From: Betaproteobacteria bacterium
Lineage (GTDB): Bacteria; Pseudomonadota; Gammaproteobacteria; Burkholderiales; Casimicrobiaceae
Length of the DNA: 64,000 nucleotides
Assembly (NCBI GenBank): GCA_016716425.1
Contig: JADJWJ010000008.1
Location: forward strand, 62,001 to 126,000
Direction of reading: 5' to 3'
Part shown: piece after piece, positions 36,941-44,700 of the stretch
Layout of the letters: each line of letters starts with the position of its first letter
Numbering within the stretch: position 1 is the stretch's first letter
Program-made: the position numbers and the translations under genes
Notes under the pieces: generated by a model
The model's database searches: none
The model's input: only the letters and a program-made list of their open reading frames with translations
Told to the model about the DNA's origin: nothing

Positions 36941-36968
36941 CAGCCGGCGCTCCGCGCGGGCCGGACCG

Positions 36969-37238
36969 CTACGAGCGCTCCCCGAGGCCGTCGTGGAACA
37001 GCGCGGCGATCTCGCGCATCGCCTCGGCTTCGTCCGGGCCTTCCACTTCGAGGCGCACTGTCGTGCCGACCGATGCGGTCAGCAGCATGACCGCGACGAT
37101 GTTGCGGGCGCTCGCGCGCCGGCCGCGCACGACCAGCGAGACGTTCGAGCGGAAGCGGGATGCGATGTTGACGATCCGGGCGCACGCACGGGCGTGCAGG
37201 CCGAGCGGATTGATGATCGGGACGACACGGGTCAGCAT
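36969..37238 (-). CDS. Second HPr-like phosphocarrier (Ser46 replaced)
   Basis: 89 residues. The phospho-acceptor His15 is kept in NPLGLHARACARIV, but position 46 is Asn (ASARNIVAVM) where regular HPr has the regulatory Ser (compare NAKSIMGVM in the gene upstream). It therefore should accept phosphate from enzyme I but not be a substrate of HPr kinase. Lies between ptsH and ptsI on the same strand; a divergent paralogue of PtsH. Confidence 0.85.
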   Translation of the reverse strand: MLTRVVPIINPLGLHARACARIVNIASRFRSNVSLVVRGRRASARNIVAVMLLTASVGTTVRLEVEGPDEAEAMREIAALFHDGLGERS

Positions 37239-37493
37239 GGGTCACCGCCGGGCATTGGTGGACGAAGTTCCGAGGCCGCGAAATGGCACCGGGTTTCGTA
37301 TTGGTCGGCGATCTCGCTGGATGGTTCCGCGATCCGTTCGATCGATTCGGCATAAGATCATGCCCGGGGCCATCGCGTTGCGACCAGTTCATCGTGCCCG
37401 AAGTTCGTTGCATTCGCGTGTCCGCCCGCATGCTGCAGTGCAGGAAGCGGCGCCGGACGCAGGCGGACGCGGGCATCCGCCGGTAGTTGCCGC

Positions 37494-37763
37494 TTACTGA
37501 CCCTCGCCGAAGCAGTCGCCGATGAGCGCAACGATCGCGTCCATCGCGTCGTTCTCGTCCGGCCCGTCGATTTCCAGCGTGACCTTCGCCCCCTTGCCCG
37601 CGGCCAGCATCATCACCCCCATGATGCTCTTCGCGTTCACCTTGCGGCCGTTGCGCGACATCTGCACGTCGCTCTGGTAGCGCGCCGCCAACTGCGTGAG
37701 CTTCGCCGAGGCCCGTGCGTGCAGGCCCAGCTTGTTGATGATCTCAACTTCTCGTTGTTGCAT
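37494..37763 (-). CDS. ptsH: HPr phosphocarrier protein
   Basis: 89 residues with His15 in INKLGLHARASAKL and Ser46 in NAKSIMGVMMLAA, both hallmarks of a full HPr. Its ATG at 37763 overlaps the upstream EIIA gene by 20 nt, so translation is coupled. Between it and the second HPr gene lie 255 bp without an evident gene or strong signal. Confidence 0.93.
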   Translation of the reverse strand: MQQREVEIINKLGLHARASAKLTQLAARYQSDVQMSRNGRKVNAKSIMGVMMLAAGKGAKVTLEIDGPDENDAMDAIVALIGDCFGEGQ

Positions 37764-38157
37764 AGACCGGATCGAGTTCGATATGCAGCACGCCGTCGCG
37801 GCCGCCCGAGACGGCCTTGCCGAGCATGGTCTCCATTCCCTTCGCGCGGTAGGTGAACGCGCGCACGAGCATCGGGAGGTTGACGCCGGCGATGAGTTCC
37901 ACGCGCCCGGGAACCTGCAGCTTACCGGCGAGGTTGCAGGGCGTCGCACCGTAGATGTCGGAGAAGATGAGCACGCCGTCGCCCGTGTCGAGTCCGCGCA
38001 CGCGCTCGCGCGCGGCCGGCAGCAGGTCGAGCGGGTCGTCGGTGGCGGCCACCGACAGCGTGTCGAGCTGCGGCGGCCGGACGCCGAGCACGTGCGTGAC
38101 GGCCTTGACCAGGCTGTCGGGGAGTGTGTCGTGAGCGATGATGAGGACGCCGATCAC
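37744..38157 (-). CDS. PTS EIIA component, mannose/fructose-type
   Basis: 137 residues of the EIIA-Man fold. Phospho-accepting His is in GVLIIAHDTLPDSL (residue 9); FSDIYGATPCN and LPMLVRA are conserved downstream. In betaproteobacteria this stand-alone EIIA heads the EIIA-HPr-EI operon and acts as terminal regulator rather than in sugar uptake. Start ATG 38157. Confidence 0.9.
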   Translation of the reverse strand: MIGVLIIAHDTLPDSLVKAVTHVLGVRPPQLDTLSVAATDDPLDLLPAARERVRGLDTGDGVLIFSDIYGATPCNLAGKLQVPGRVELIAGVNLPMLVRAFTYRAKGMETMLGKAVSGGRDGVLHIELDPVYATTRS

Positions 38158-38260
38158 GCGGGGATACTAGCGCGAAAGGGGGGGTCCGGGAAATCAACAG
38201 GCCCGCCGAATGCCAACCGCGGCCCCGGGGTCGGATCCCCGGCAGGCTACCGTCCTCGCA

Positions 38261-38310
38261 GGGGTCTGACCCTTAACATGCACTGGATTGCATGTTAGGG
38301 GTCAGACCCT
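38261..38310. repeat. 50-bp nested palindrome, copy 7
   Basis: Canonical arms with centre CACTGGATTG. It lies 104 bp upstream of the EIIA gene and 26 bp past the stop of a short open frame of doubtful status. Confidence 0.95.
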
Positions 38311-38484
38311 TGCCATGGCGCCCGCATCCAGGCGCGTCAATCGCTGACGTTGAGCTGGGTCCCGTGAATCCACCAGTCCCGCGCGCTGCCGCCCTGGCTC
38401 GCGTAGAGCTGCCGGTCGCCGGATCCGGGGAGGCGGAGAAAGCCGCGCGTAGGGCCGTTCGCCGGTCCACTGCCGGCGACGGAC
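38311..38484 (-). pseudogene. Possible gene-end remnant between palindrome and DUF3455 gene
   Basis: The minus frame ending at TGA 38337 gives PTRGFLRLPGSGDRQLYASQ and then GGSARDWWIHGTQLNVSD, which reads like real protein but has no family I recognise and no start outside the DUF3455 gene. Its stop sits just before a palindrome, as for most real genes here. It may be a decayed 3' gene fragment. Confidence 0.3.
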
Positions 38485-39129
38485 CTACGGCGCGCCGGGC
38501 GCCAGCAGCACGTAATCCGCCGAGTACGGCACGCGTGCGACGACGCCGATCGCGCGCGTGTCGCAGGCGTGCGCCGGCGCACCGCCACCGGCCGTGTTCA
38601 CGCGTTGCACGCCCGTCACGCCTGCGTATCGCCCAGGACCGCCGACCGAGCGCGTCTCCAGCAGCAGCCACGGCACCGCGCCTGCCCGCGGCGCGTCGGC
38701 GCGCGCCTTCACCGTGCCAACGATCCGGCTGCCGTCGGGCGCTTCCCAGTACGGGCCCGCATAGTGCCGCCCGGCGGCCTCGCCGCGCGCGCCGGTGAGA
38801 CTGGCCTCCGGGCCGACGAACGCCCACGCGGCTCCACCGGCCGCGCCGAGTCCCGCCCGGCACTCGTACACCTGCACGCCCTTTGCCGCGATGTGGTCGA
38901 CGCGTCGTGCGCCCGGCGCCGCCAGTGCGGCCGGAATGGTCGGTTCGACGCGTGGCGGCTTCCGCGCAGGCAGGCTGACGCCGACCAGCGACGCAGCGTA
39001 GAGTTCCCCCGCGATCGCGAACCCGTCGGCGAGCGCGCCCGCGTTTGCCTTGGCCGCCATGGCCGCGAGCAATGCCGCGCACACCAGCCTTCGGGCGGTG
39101 AGGTTGCGTGTTGCGAACGTCATGATCAT
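38485..39129 (-). CDS. Exported DUF3455 protein
   Basis: 214 residues with a signal peptide (about 1-30, ...AAKANA). DUF3455 marks: GVQVYECR (about 82-89), WAFVGPEASL, GRHYAGPYWEAPDGSRIVG, PWLLLETRSVGG, QRVNTAGGGAP and PYSADYVL. Function unknown; the family is often found in soil and plant-associated bacteria and fungi. Last gene of a run with the methyltransferase (43 bp upstream). Confidence 0.85.
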   Translation of the reverse strand: MIMTFATRNLTARRLVCAALLAAMAAKANAGALADGFAIAGELYAASLVGVSLPARKPPRVEPTIPAALAAPGARRVDHIAAKGVQVYECRAGLGAAGGAAWAFVGPEASLTGARGEAAGRHYAGPYWEAPDGSRIVGTVKARADAPRAGAVPWLLLETRSVGGPGRYAGVTGVQRVNTAGGGAPAHACDTRAIGVVARVPYSADYVLLAPGAP

Positions 39130-39172
39130 TCCTTTCCGGCGCCGGGGCGTCCTGCGCCCCGGCGGCCGAGGT

Positions 39173-40006
39173 TCAACTCTTCGTGACGACGACTTCGAGG
39201 TACGCGCTCGGCACGACCAGCGCCGCGGGACCCGCGACGTTCATCTCGTCGAGCAGCGCGGCGATCGCCCGTTCCAGCGCCGCCGCGCCCGCGGCGTCGA
39301 GCGCGCCGAACGCCTTGTGCGTCGGGCCGTAGAAGTCGCGGAACACCTGCACCCAGTGCGCGGCGGAGCGGTAACGGAAGTTGAAGTACTTGCGCTCGCA
39401 GCGGATGCTCGCGGCGGCGGCGCCGAACAACTCGGCCAGGTGCGCTTCGGTTCCCCACAGCGCGGGCGACTGCACCCCGGCCGGCGGCGGCACGTACGCG
39501 CCGATGACCTTGAACAGGCGGCCGATGAAGCCGTCCGGCGTCCAGTTCGCGAGGCCGAGCCGCCCGCCGGGCTTCAGCACGCGCAGCATCTCGCTCGCCG
39601 TGCGCCGGTGGTCGGGCGCGAACATCGCCCCGTACGTCGACAGCACGACGTCGAAACTCGCGTCGGCGAACCGCAGGTTCTCGACGTCGGCGACCTCGAA
39701 CGCGACGGCCAGGCCCTCGGCCTGCGCCCGCGCACGGCCGCGGTCGAGCAGCGCCGGCACGTAGTCGGTAGACGTGACGTCCGCGAAGCGGCGTGCCGCC
39801 GCGAGCGTCGCGTTGCCGTTGCCGGCGGCGACGTCGAGCACGCGCTCGCCGGCGTTGACGTCGGCGGCCTCGGCGAGCGACTCGCCGACGATCTGCAGCG
39901 TGGTCCCGATGACGGAAAAGTCGCCGCTGGCCCACGTGGCCTGCTGGCGTGCCTTGATCGCGGCGAAGTCGGGGGTGGGGGTACGGGTTTCGACAGCGAG
40001 TGACAT
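39173..40006 (-). CDS. Class I SAM-dependent methyltransferase
   Basis: 277 residues; SAM-motif RVLDVAAGNGNATL (about 55-68), acidic residue in STDYVPAL, motif II/III ADASFDVVLSTYGAMF and LKPGGRLGLANW (about 142-153). It resembles UbiE/Coq5-type small-molecule methyltransferases. Start ATG 40006 with AAGGAG 6 nt upstream. Operon: DUF1127, diiron-like protein, this gene, DUF3455. Substrate unknown. Confidence 0.82.
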   Translation of the reverse strand: MSLAVETRTPTPDFAAIKARQQATWASGDFSVIGTTLQIVGESLAEAADVNAGERVLDVAAGNGNATLAAARRFADVTSTDYVPALLDRGRARAQAEGLAVAFEVADVENLRFADASFDVVLSTYGAMFAPDHRRTASEMLRVLKPGGRLGLANWTPDGFIGRLFKVIGAYVPPPAGVQSPALWGTEAHLAELFGAAAASIRCERKYFNFRYRSAAHWVQVFRDFYGPTHKAFGALDAAGAAALERAIAALLDEMNVAGPAALVVPSAYLEVVVTKS

Positions 40007-40031
40007 GACGATCTCCTTGGTGGGTGGGTGT

Positions 40032-41039
40032 TCAGCTTGCGACGTGCGCGACGATCGGCGCCAGCGCGCGGCCGATCCGATCCAACTGCCCGGGGGTGAC
40101 CAGCGCCTGCAGGACATCCGCGAAGCGCGGCTCTTGCACGCCGGTGACGATGTACTGCCAGCGATACGCCTTCTTCAGCGTGTCGTGTACCGCGTCCTGC
40201 TCGGCGGCCGAGAACGCGCGGCCCGCGCAGCGGAGGAAGTAGTCCGCGTCCGCCCGCGCCTGCAGCTGCACGGTGCCGTCCACGTCGGCGACGAGCGCGA
40301 TCAGGTCGTCGACCCCCCGCTCGCGCTCCTCCGCGGTCAGCGTCGCGTCGCAGCGCCGCCATTCGAGCTCGTCGACGATCGCGTGCTGCGACTCCTCCTT
40401 CCAGTGGAACAGGAACACGTCCTTCCACAGCGCGGACAGGTCGGGGTCCGGCGCGATGCTCGACCGGTAGTGCGCCTGCGAGAAGAGCTCGATGTCGAGC
40501 ACCAGGCCGAGCACAGCCCACGTCGACTTCGCGAGCACCGCGGAAGCGACGACGTTCGGCTCCGGCACGAACCGGTAGCCTTCCGGCATGCCCGCCGCCG
40601 CCATCGCGTCGAGCCGCCGGAACAGCGCCTGGTGCTTCAGCTCCTCGTCGGTCAGGCGCACCAGCGCCTCGAACGCGACCTGGTCGCCGAGCCCGTGGTC
40701 GCGGCTCAACTCGATCACCTTCGCACCGATGAAGCGCTCGACCAGCGCGAACATGTTGGCGTAGGTCCGGCCCTGGATCTGCGACAGGAAACGCGCCTCG
40801 GCCGGCCGCAGGAATGCGAGGTCGGGAACGCGCGACAGGCCGTCGGGCAGGAACTTCTGGTCGAAGTCGAACCGGCGGCCGCGGATCACGTCGCGCTCGA
40901 TGTCCCAGCGCACGCGCTGCGAGACCTCGATGCACTTCGCGTAGCGCGCCGTGGCAGTAGGCGACGACCGCGGCGCGGCCTCGCGCGTGGTCGTGTCGAG
41001 CGGCGCGTCGTTCGTCATGGTGTCCATCGTGGTGTGCAT
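40032..41039 (-). CDS. Ferritin-like diiron protein of unknown function
   Basis: 335 residues; start ATG 41039 (MHTTMDTMTND) with AAGGAA upstream. The helix pair LVRLTDEELKHQALFRRLD (E..H) and HWKEESQHAIVDELEW (EExxH) supplies likely di-iron ligands, and ERFIGAKVIELSRDH precedes them. This suggests an oxygenase or oxidase of the ferritin-like superfamily. I cannot name the family. It lies 25 bp upstream of the methyltransferase and 32 bp downstream of the DUF1127 gene. Confidence 0.65.
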   Translation of the reverse strand: MHTTMDTMTNDAPLDTTTREAAPRSSPTATARYAKCIEVSQRVRWDIERDVIRGRRFDFDQKFLPDGLSRVPDLAFLRPAEARFLSQIQGRTYANMFALVERFIGAKVIELSRDHGLGDQVAFEALVRLTDEELKHQALFRRLDAMAAAGMPEGYRFVPEPNVVASAVLAKSTWAVLGLVLDIELFSQAHYRSSIAPDPDLSALWKDVFLFHWKEESQHAIVDELEWRRCDATLTAEERERGVDDLIALVADVDGTVQLQARADADYFLRCAGRAFSAAEQDAVHDTLKKAYRWQYIVTGVQEPRFADVLQALVTPGQLDRIGRALAPIVAHVAS

Positions 41040-41071
41040 CGTGCTTTCCTTTCGTGGTGGTCTGACCGGGG

Positions 41072-41365
41072 TCAGTGCAAGGGGTGGCACCGCGCGCGCC
41101 GCGAAGTCACGCGGGTGCGTTCGGCGTCACCGGAGATCTCCGCCACGACCGAGTCGATCTCGCTGCGGTCGAATCCGAGGTCGCGCAGCGCGCGCGCGTC
41201 GACCGCGCGCAGCTCTGCGCGCATCCGCGCCGCCTGCCGCCGCCGAAGCCAGCTGGCGAGCAGCCGGCGCGCGGCGATGCGGAGCTTGCGAGCGATCAGG
41301 CTGGCGCCCGCGCGCGCCGTGGTTGCGTGCGCGCCGTCGTGCAGGGGTGCAATCGTCGTGTCCAT
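41072..41365 (-). CDS. DUF1127 small protein
   Basis: 97 residues. The DUF1127 core is at the C-terminus: RMRAELRAVDARALRDLGFDRSEI (given here as family match, residues about 47-70), a short Arg-rich region with an LxDIGL-like end. Small DUF1127 proteins act in phosphate and carbon stress regulation and RNA turnover in alphaproteobacteria; here the role is unknown. First gene of the operon. Confidence 0.8.
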   Translation of the reverse strand: MDTTIAPLHDGAHATTARAGASLIARKLRIAARRLLASWLRRRQAARMRAELRAVDARALRDLGFDRSEIDSVVAEISGDAERTRVTSRRARCHPLH

Positions 41366-41490
41366 GTCCGTCCATCCGGTTGTCGAGAACGGAGCGGACT
41401 GTGCGCCCGGGGGCGTTCCACGAGCGTTCCTCGCCCCGGGACCGGGGCGGGACCGCGGCCGTCAGGCGCGGCCGCGGAGGGGGCCGGAGG

Positions 41491-44466
41491 CTACGACGCG
41501 CCGCGCAGTGCGGCGATCAGCGGCGCGTGGGCGAGTTCCGCCTCGCCCACGATGCGATGGACCAGATCGTCGAGCGCGAACCCCGGCCAGGCCGGCAGCG
41601 GACCGTCGACCGCCGGCAGCCGCGCGTGGCGCTCCCGCGCCTCGCCGCGCAGTGGCACGCTGATGTCCGGATGCCCCGTGACGAACTCGAACACGGCGTG
41701 GGCGCACGCGAGCTCGCCCTCCGCCGCGAGCAACTCGGCGAACAGGACGACGCCGGCAAAGCGCAGCGACCGCGGGCCGGCCGTGGCTGCGCGTGCCAGC
41801 CCCTCGGCGAGCCCCCTGTGCGCCGCCGCGAAGTCGCGGCGTAGCAGCGCGAGCTGCGCGAACTGGAGCCTCATCGAGGCATCGATCGCGCGATTGCCGA
41901 CCGCGGTGGCGATCTCCAGCGCGCGCCGCGCGTAACCTTCTGCGGCAGCGAGATCGCCTTCCAGCACCGCGACCTCGGAGAGGTTCGTCAGGATGTGGAG
42001 GCGCGGACCGTCGAGGCCTTGGCGGTCCGCGACAGCCAGCGCCTCGCGCAGGTACGAACCCGCGGCCACGGGCTCGCCCCTCGCCAGGTGCAGATCGGCG
42101 AGATTGTTGAGGCACAGCGCCTCGCCGGCCTGGTCGCCGATGCGCCGGTGCGACAGCAGCGACGCCATCGTCATGCGCAGCGCCTCGTCGTAGTTCCCCA
42201 GCGACTTTTCGGCAAGCCCGACATGGTCCTGCGCCGCCGCGACGTGCGTCGGATCACTGCCGGCAAGCGCCAGTTGCAGGGCGTGCCGGTAGTGCTCGCG
42301 CGCTTCCGCGAACCGTCCGCCGCGAAGGCAGCACGAGCCCAGCACGTTCAGGCAGAGGACTTCGGCGAGACGATTGCGCGCGGCACGCAACAGCGGCAGC
42401 GCGCGCCGAGCGCTCGCTTCGGCGTCGGTGTAGCGGTCGAGCCGGTACTCGACGTGCGCGGCGCGCGCAAGCAGGTGCGCCTCGCACCTGGGGTCCGCAC
42501 GGACCCCGGGGGATGCGAGCGCGTCGCGCACGAGCAGCTGCGCCTCTTCGTTGCGCAGCCGATGGTCGCAATAGTTGAGCAGCGCGGACTCGCTGCGGCT
42601 CAGCATGTCCGCCGCGCCGTGGCCGACCGCCCACTGCCAGGCGGCCCGGCAGTTCTCGAACTCGGCGTCCATCCGCCGCAGCGTCTCGCGATCGCCGCTG
42701 CCGACGGCGCGGCTGTCGTGTGCCAGCAGCCGATGGAACCAGCGCGCGTGCTCCACCTCCGTCGCAGCGCGGGCATCGTCCGTCAGCCGTGCGGCGGCGA
42801 ACTGATGCACCAGCGGGTGCAGTTGCATCCGCGCGTCATGCTTGCGCAGCAGCGACTTGTCGGCGAGCGCGCCCAGCACCGGGAGCGCCGCCCCGGCAAC
42901 CGCGCGCGCCGCGTCCGCCGTGAAGCCGCCGCGGAAGACGGACAGGCGCGCGAGCACGTCGCGCTCGACCGGTGCGAGCAGCCGCCACGACTGGTCGAAG
43001 ACGGCCTCGATGCTCGCGTGCCGCTCCGGATGCGCGCCGTCGTCGGCGCGCAGGAGTTCCGTGCCCTGCTTCAATTCCGCGGCGATTTCCGTGCACGAGA
43101 GCACGCGGGTCCACGCGGCGGCCAGTTCGAGGGCCAGCGGAAGGCCTTCGACCTGCCGGCAGATGTCGACGATCGCGGCTGCCTCCGCCGCCGGCGCCAA
43201 TCCCGGCTCGACCCGGTGCGCGGCCTGCGTGAACAGGCGCACGGCGTCGAACGCCTCGAGGTGATCCGCGTCCTCCGGCTCGGGGCACGGCAGCCCGTCG
43301 ATGCGCAGCAGGTGCTCGGCCGCGAGGCCGAGCCGCACGCGCGACGTCACGACGACGCGCAGGCCCGCACACGCGCGGAGCAATCGGTCGAGCGTGGCCC
43401 CCGCGCGGGTCACGCGCTCGAAGTTGTCGAGCACCAGCAGCATCCGCCGCGCGCGCAGGAACTCGATCACCTGCTTCTCCGGATCGGCGCCGCGCTTCGC
43501 CTCGACGCCGATCTCGCGCGCGATCCTTGCACCCACCTCGTCCGCGCTGACGACGTCCTCGAGCGGGATGAACACGGTGCCGTCCGGGAACGCCGGGGCG
43601 AGTTGCGCCAGCACCCGCAGCGCCAGGCGGGTCTTGCCGACGCCGCCCGGCCCGACGAGGTTGAGCAGGCGGCAGTCCTCGCCCGCCAGCAGCTCGGCGA
43701 TGCGCTTCAACTCGACCGAGCGGCCGATGAATTCGGCGTCGTACGCGGCGGGGACGACGGCCTCCAGTGGCACCACGGGCATCCGGACCGAGCCGAGCGT
43801 GTCGTGCAGCGCCACGAGTTCCGCGCCCGGCGGGAGTCCCAGGTCGGACGCGAGGCGGCCGACGAAGGCCTGATAGGCCTGCCGCGCGCGGGCGCTCTGC
43901 CCGGCTTGGGCGAGCCACGTCATGTGTGCGCGCAGGGCCGCCTCGTCGAGCGGGTCGGATTCGAGCAGCCGCGCCGACAGCTCGACGCCTTCGGCGGGAT
44001 CGATGTCGTCGCCGAGCCGGGCAAGCGCCGCGCCGCGCCACGCCGCGCGCAGCCGGTCGCGCTCGAAGCCGAGCCAACCCTGCCACGCCTCGCTGGCGGC
44101 GGCGTCGAATCCGGCGAGCAGCTCGCCGGTGCGCAAAGCGAGCGCCTCGACCGTCCGCGATCCGGCGAGCGCCGCCTCGAAGTCGGCGACGTCGGTGGCC
44201 GCGTCGACCCGCACGGCGCCACCCTCGAGTTCCACGGCGCGGCCCCAGGGGACCGACTGCAGGCGGAAGAGCGTCTTGCGCAGGTTGGCGTAGGCGAGCT
44301 TCTCGGGTTGCTCGGGCCAGAACATCGCGGCCAGTTCCGCCCGGCCGACCCACGCGCGCTTCAGCGCAAGCAGGACGAGCAGCTGGCTGCGCCGCTCGCA
44401 CGGCAGCACGAAGGACTCGCCGTCGATGGCGACCTTCGGTGCGCCGAAGAGCTGCAAGCGAATCGC
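41491..44466 (-). CDS. AfsR/SARP-type regulator: BTAD, NB-ARC ATPase, TPR
   Basis: About 991 residues. An N-terminal winged helix plus bacterial transcriptional activator domain (LQLFGAPKVAIDGE..., about 1-240) is followed by a STAND ATPase: P-loop LVGPGGVGKTRLALRVL (about 271), Walker B RMLLVLDNFE, GLPLALELAA. The last ~370 residues are TPR-like helical repeats (AEVLCLNVLGSCCLRGGRFA). The frame is open into the upstream palindrome, where an ATG arises by chance; TTG 44466 is preferred because GGGGG lies ~6 nt upstream and translation begins at the conserved domain. Probably activates the neighbouring DUF1127 operon; inducer unknown. Confidence 0.82.
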   Translation of the reverse strand, partial: AIRLQLFGAPKVAIDGESFVLPCERRSQLLVLLALKRAWVGRAELAAMFWPEQPEKLAYANLRKTLFRLQSVPWGRAVELEGGAVRVDAATDVADFEAALAGSRTVEALALRTGELLAGFDAAASEAWQGWLGFERDRLRAAWRGAALARLGDDIDPAEGVELSARLLESDPLDEAALRAHMTWLAQAGQSARARQAYQAFVGRLASDLGLPPGAELVALHDTLGSVRMPVVPLEAVVPAAYDAEFIGRSVELKRIAELLAGEDCRLLNLVGPGGVGKTRLALRVLAQLAPAFPDGTVFIPLEDVVSADEVGARIAREIGVEAKRGADPEKQVIEFLRARRMLLVLDNFERVTRAGATLDRLLRACAGLRVVVTSRVRLGLAAEHLLRIDGLPCPEPEDADHLEAFDAVRLFTQAAHRVEPGLAPAAEAAAIVDICRQVEGLPLALELAAAWTRVLSCTEIAAELKQGTELLRADDGAHPERHASIEAVFDQSWRLLAPVERDVLARLSVFRGGFTADAARAVAGAALPVLGALADKSLLRKHDARMQLHPLVHQFAAARLTDDARAATEVEHARWFHRLLAHDSRAVGSGDRETLRRMDAEFENCRAAWQWAVGHGAADMLSRSESALLNYCDHRLRNEEAQLLVRDALASPGVRADPRCEAHLLARAAHVEYRLDRYTDAEASARRALPLLRAARNRLAEVLCLNVLGSCCLRGGRFAEAREHYRHALQLALAGSDPTHVAAAQDHVGLAEKSLGNYDEALRMTMASLLSHRRIGDQAGEALCLNNLADLHLARGEPVAAGSYLREALAVADRQGLDGPRLHILTNLSEVAVLEGDLAAAEGYARRALEIATAVGNRAIDASMRLQFAQLALLRRDFAAAHRGLAEGLARAATAGPRSLRFAGVVLFAELLAAEGELACAHAVFEFVTGHPDISVPLRGEARERHARLPAVDGPLPAWPGFALDDLVHRIVGEAELAHAPLIAALRGAS

Positions 44467-44489
44467 CAAGTTCGCCCCCGTGGGGTTCG

Positions 44490-44539
44490 AGGGTCTGACC
44501 CCTAACATGCACTCTATTGCATGTTAAGGGTCAGACCCC
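44490..44539. repeat. 50-bp nested palindrome, copy 8
   Basis: Canonical arms with centre CACTCTATTG; 23 bp upstream of the AfsR-type gene start. This is one of the few copies at a gene's 5' side. Confidence 0.95.
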
Positions 44540-44579
44540 CGTCGCGCCCTGTTAAGGGTCAGAGACCTCCGTCGCGCCC
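44522..44579. repeat. Tandem duplication of a palindrome arm
   Basis: TGTTAAGGGTCAGACCCCC with following GTCGCGCCC is repeated directly as TGTTAAGGGTCAGAGACCTC with CGTCGCGCCC, about 28-30 bp later. The second arm is partly decayed. A similar arm duplication occurs at 63056-63105. Confidence 0.75.
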
Positions 44580-44646
44580 GCCGCCCAGACTGCCCGGCGC
44601 TGTTGCGGCCATACCGGCCGGTCTTGGGGGGCAGGGTGCCTGGCAT

Positions 44647-44696
44647 GGGGTCTGACCCCTAACATGCACTGGATTGCATGTTAAGGGTCAGACCCT
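44647..44696. repeat. 50-bp nested palindrome, copy 9
   Basis: Canonical arms with centre CACTGGATTG; ends 4 bp before the yejF stop codon (minus strand), forming the operon's 3' end. Confidence 0.95.
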
Positions 44697-44700
44697 CGGT

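Noticed and set aside
37239..37493. Possible small gene between the two HPr genes
   Set aside because: No frame with a plausible start and ribosome site or family likeness; best seen as spacer.
41995..44505. 836-residue plus-strand frame over the AfsR-type regulator
   Set aside because: Antisense shadow; ends in the palindrome-derived GSDP-stop, which occurs in any frame entering the arm.
44466..44508. ATG start inside the palindrome for the AfsR-type gene
   Set aside because: Every palindrome creates ATG codons on both strands (reading MLRVRP or MHVKGQT), so this start is a by-product of the repeat.
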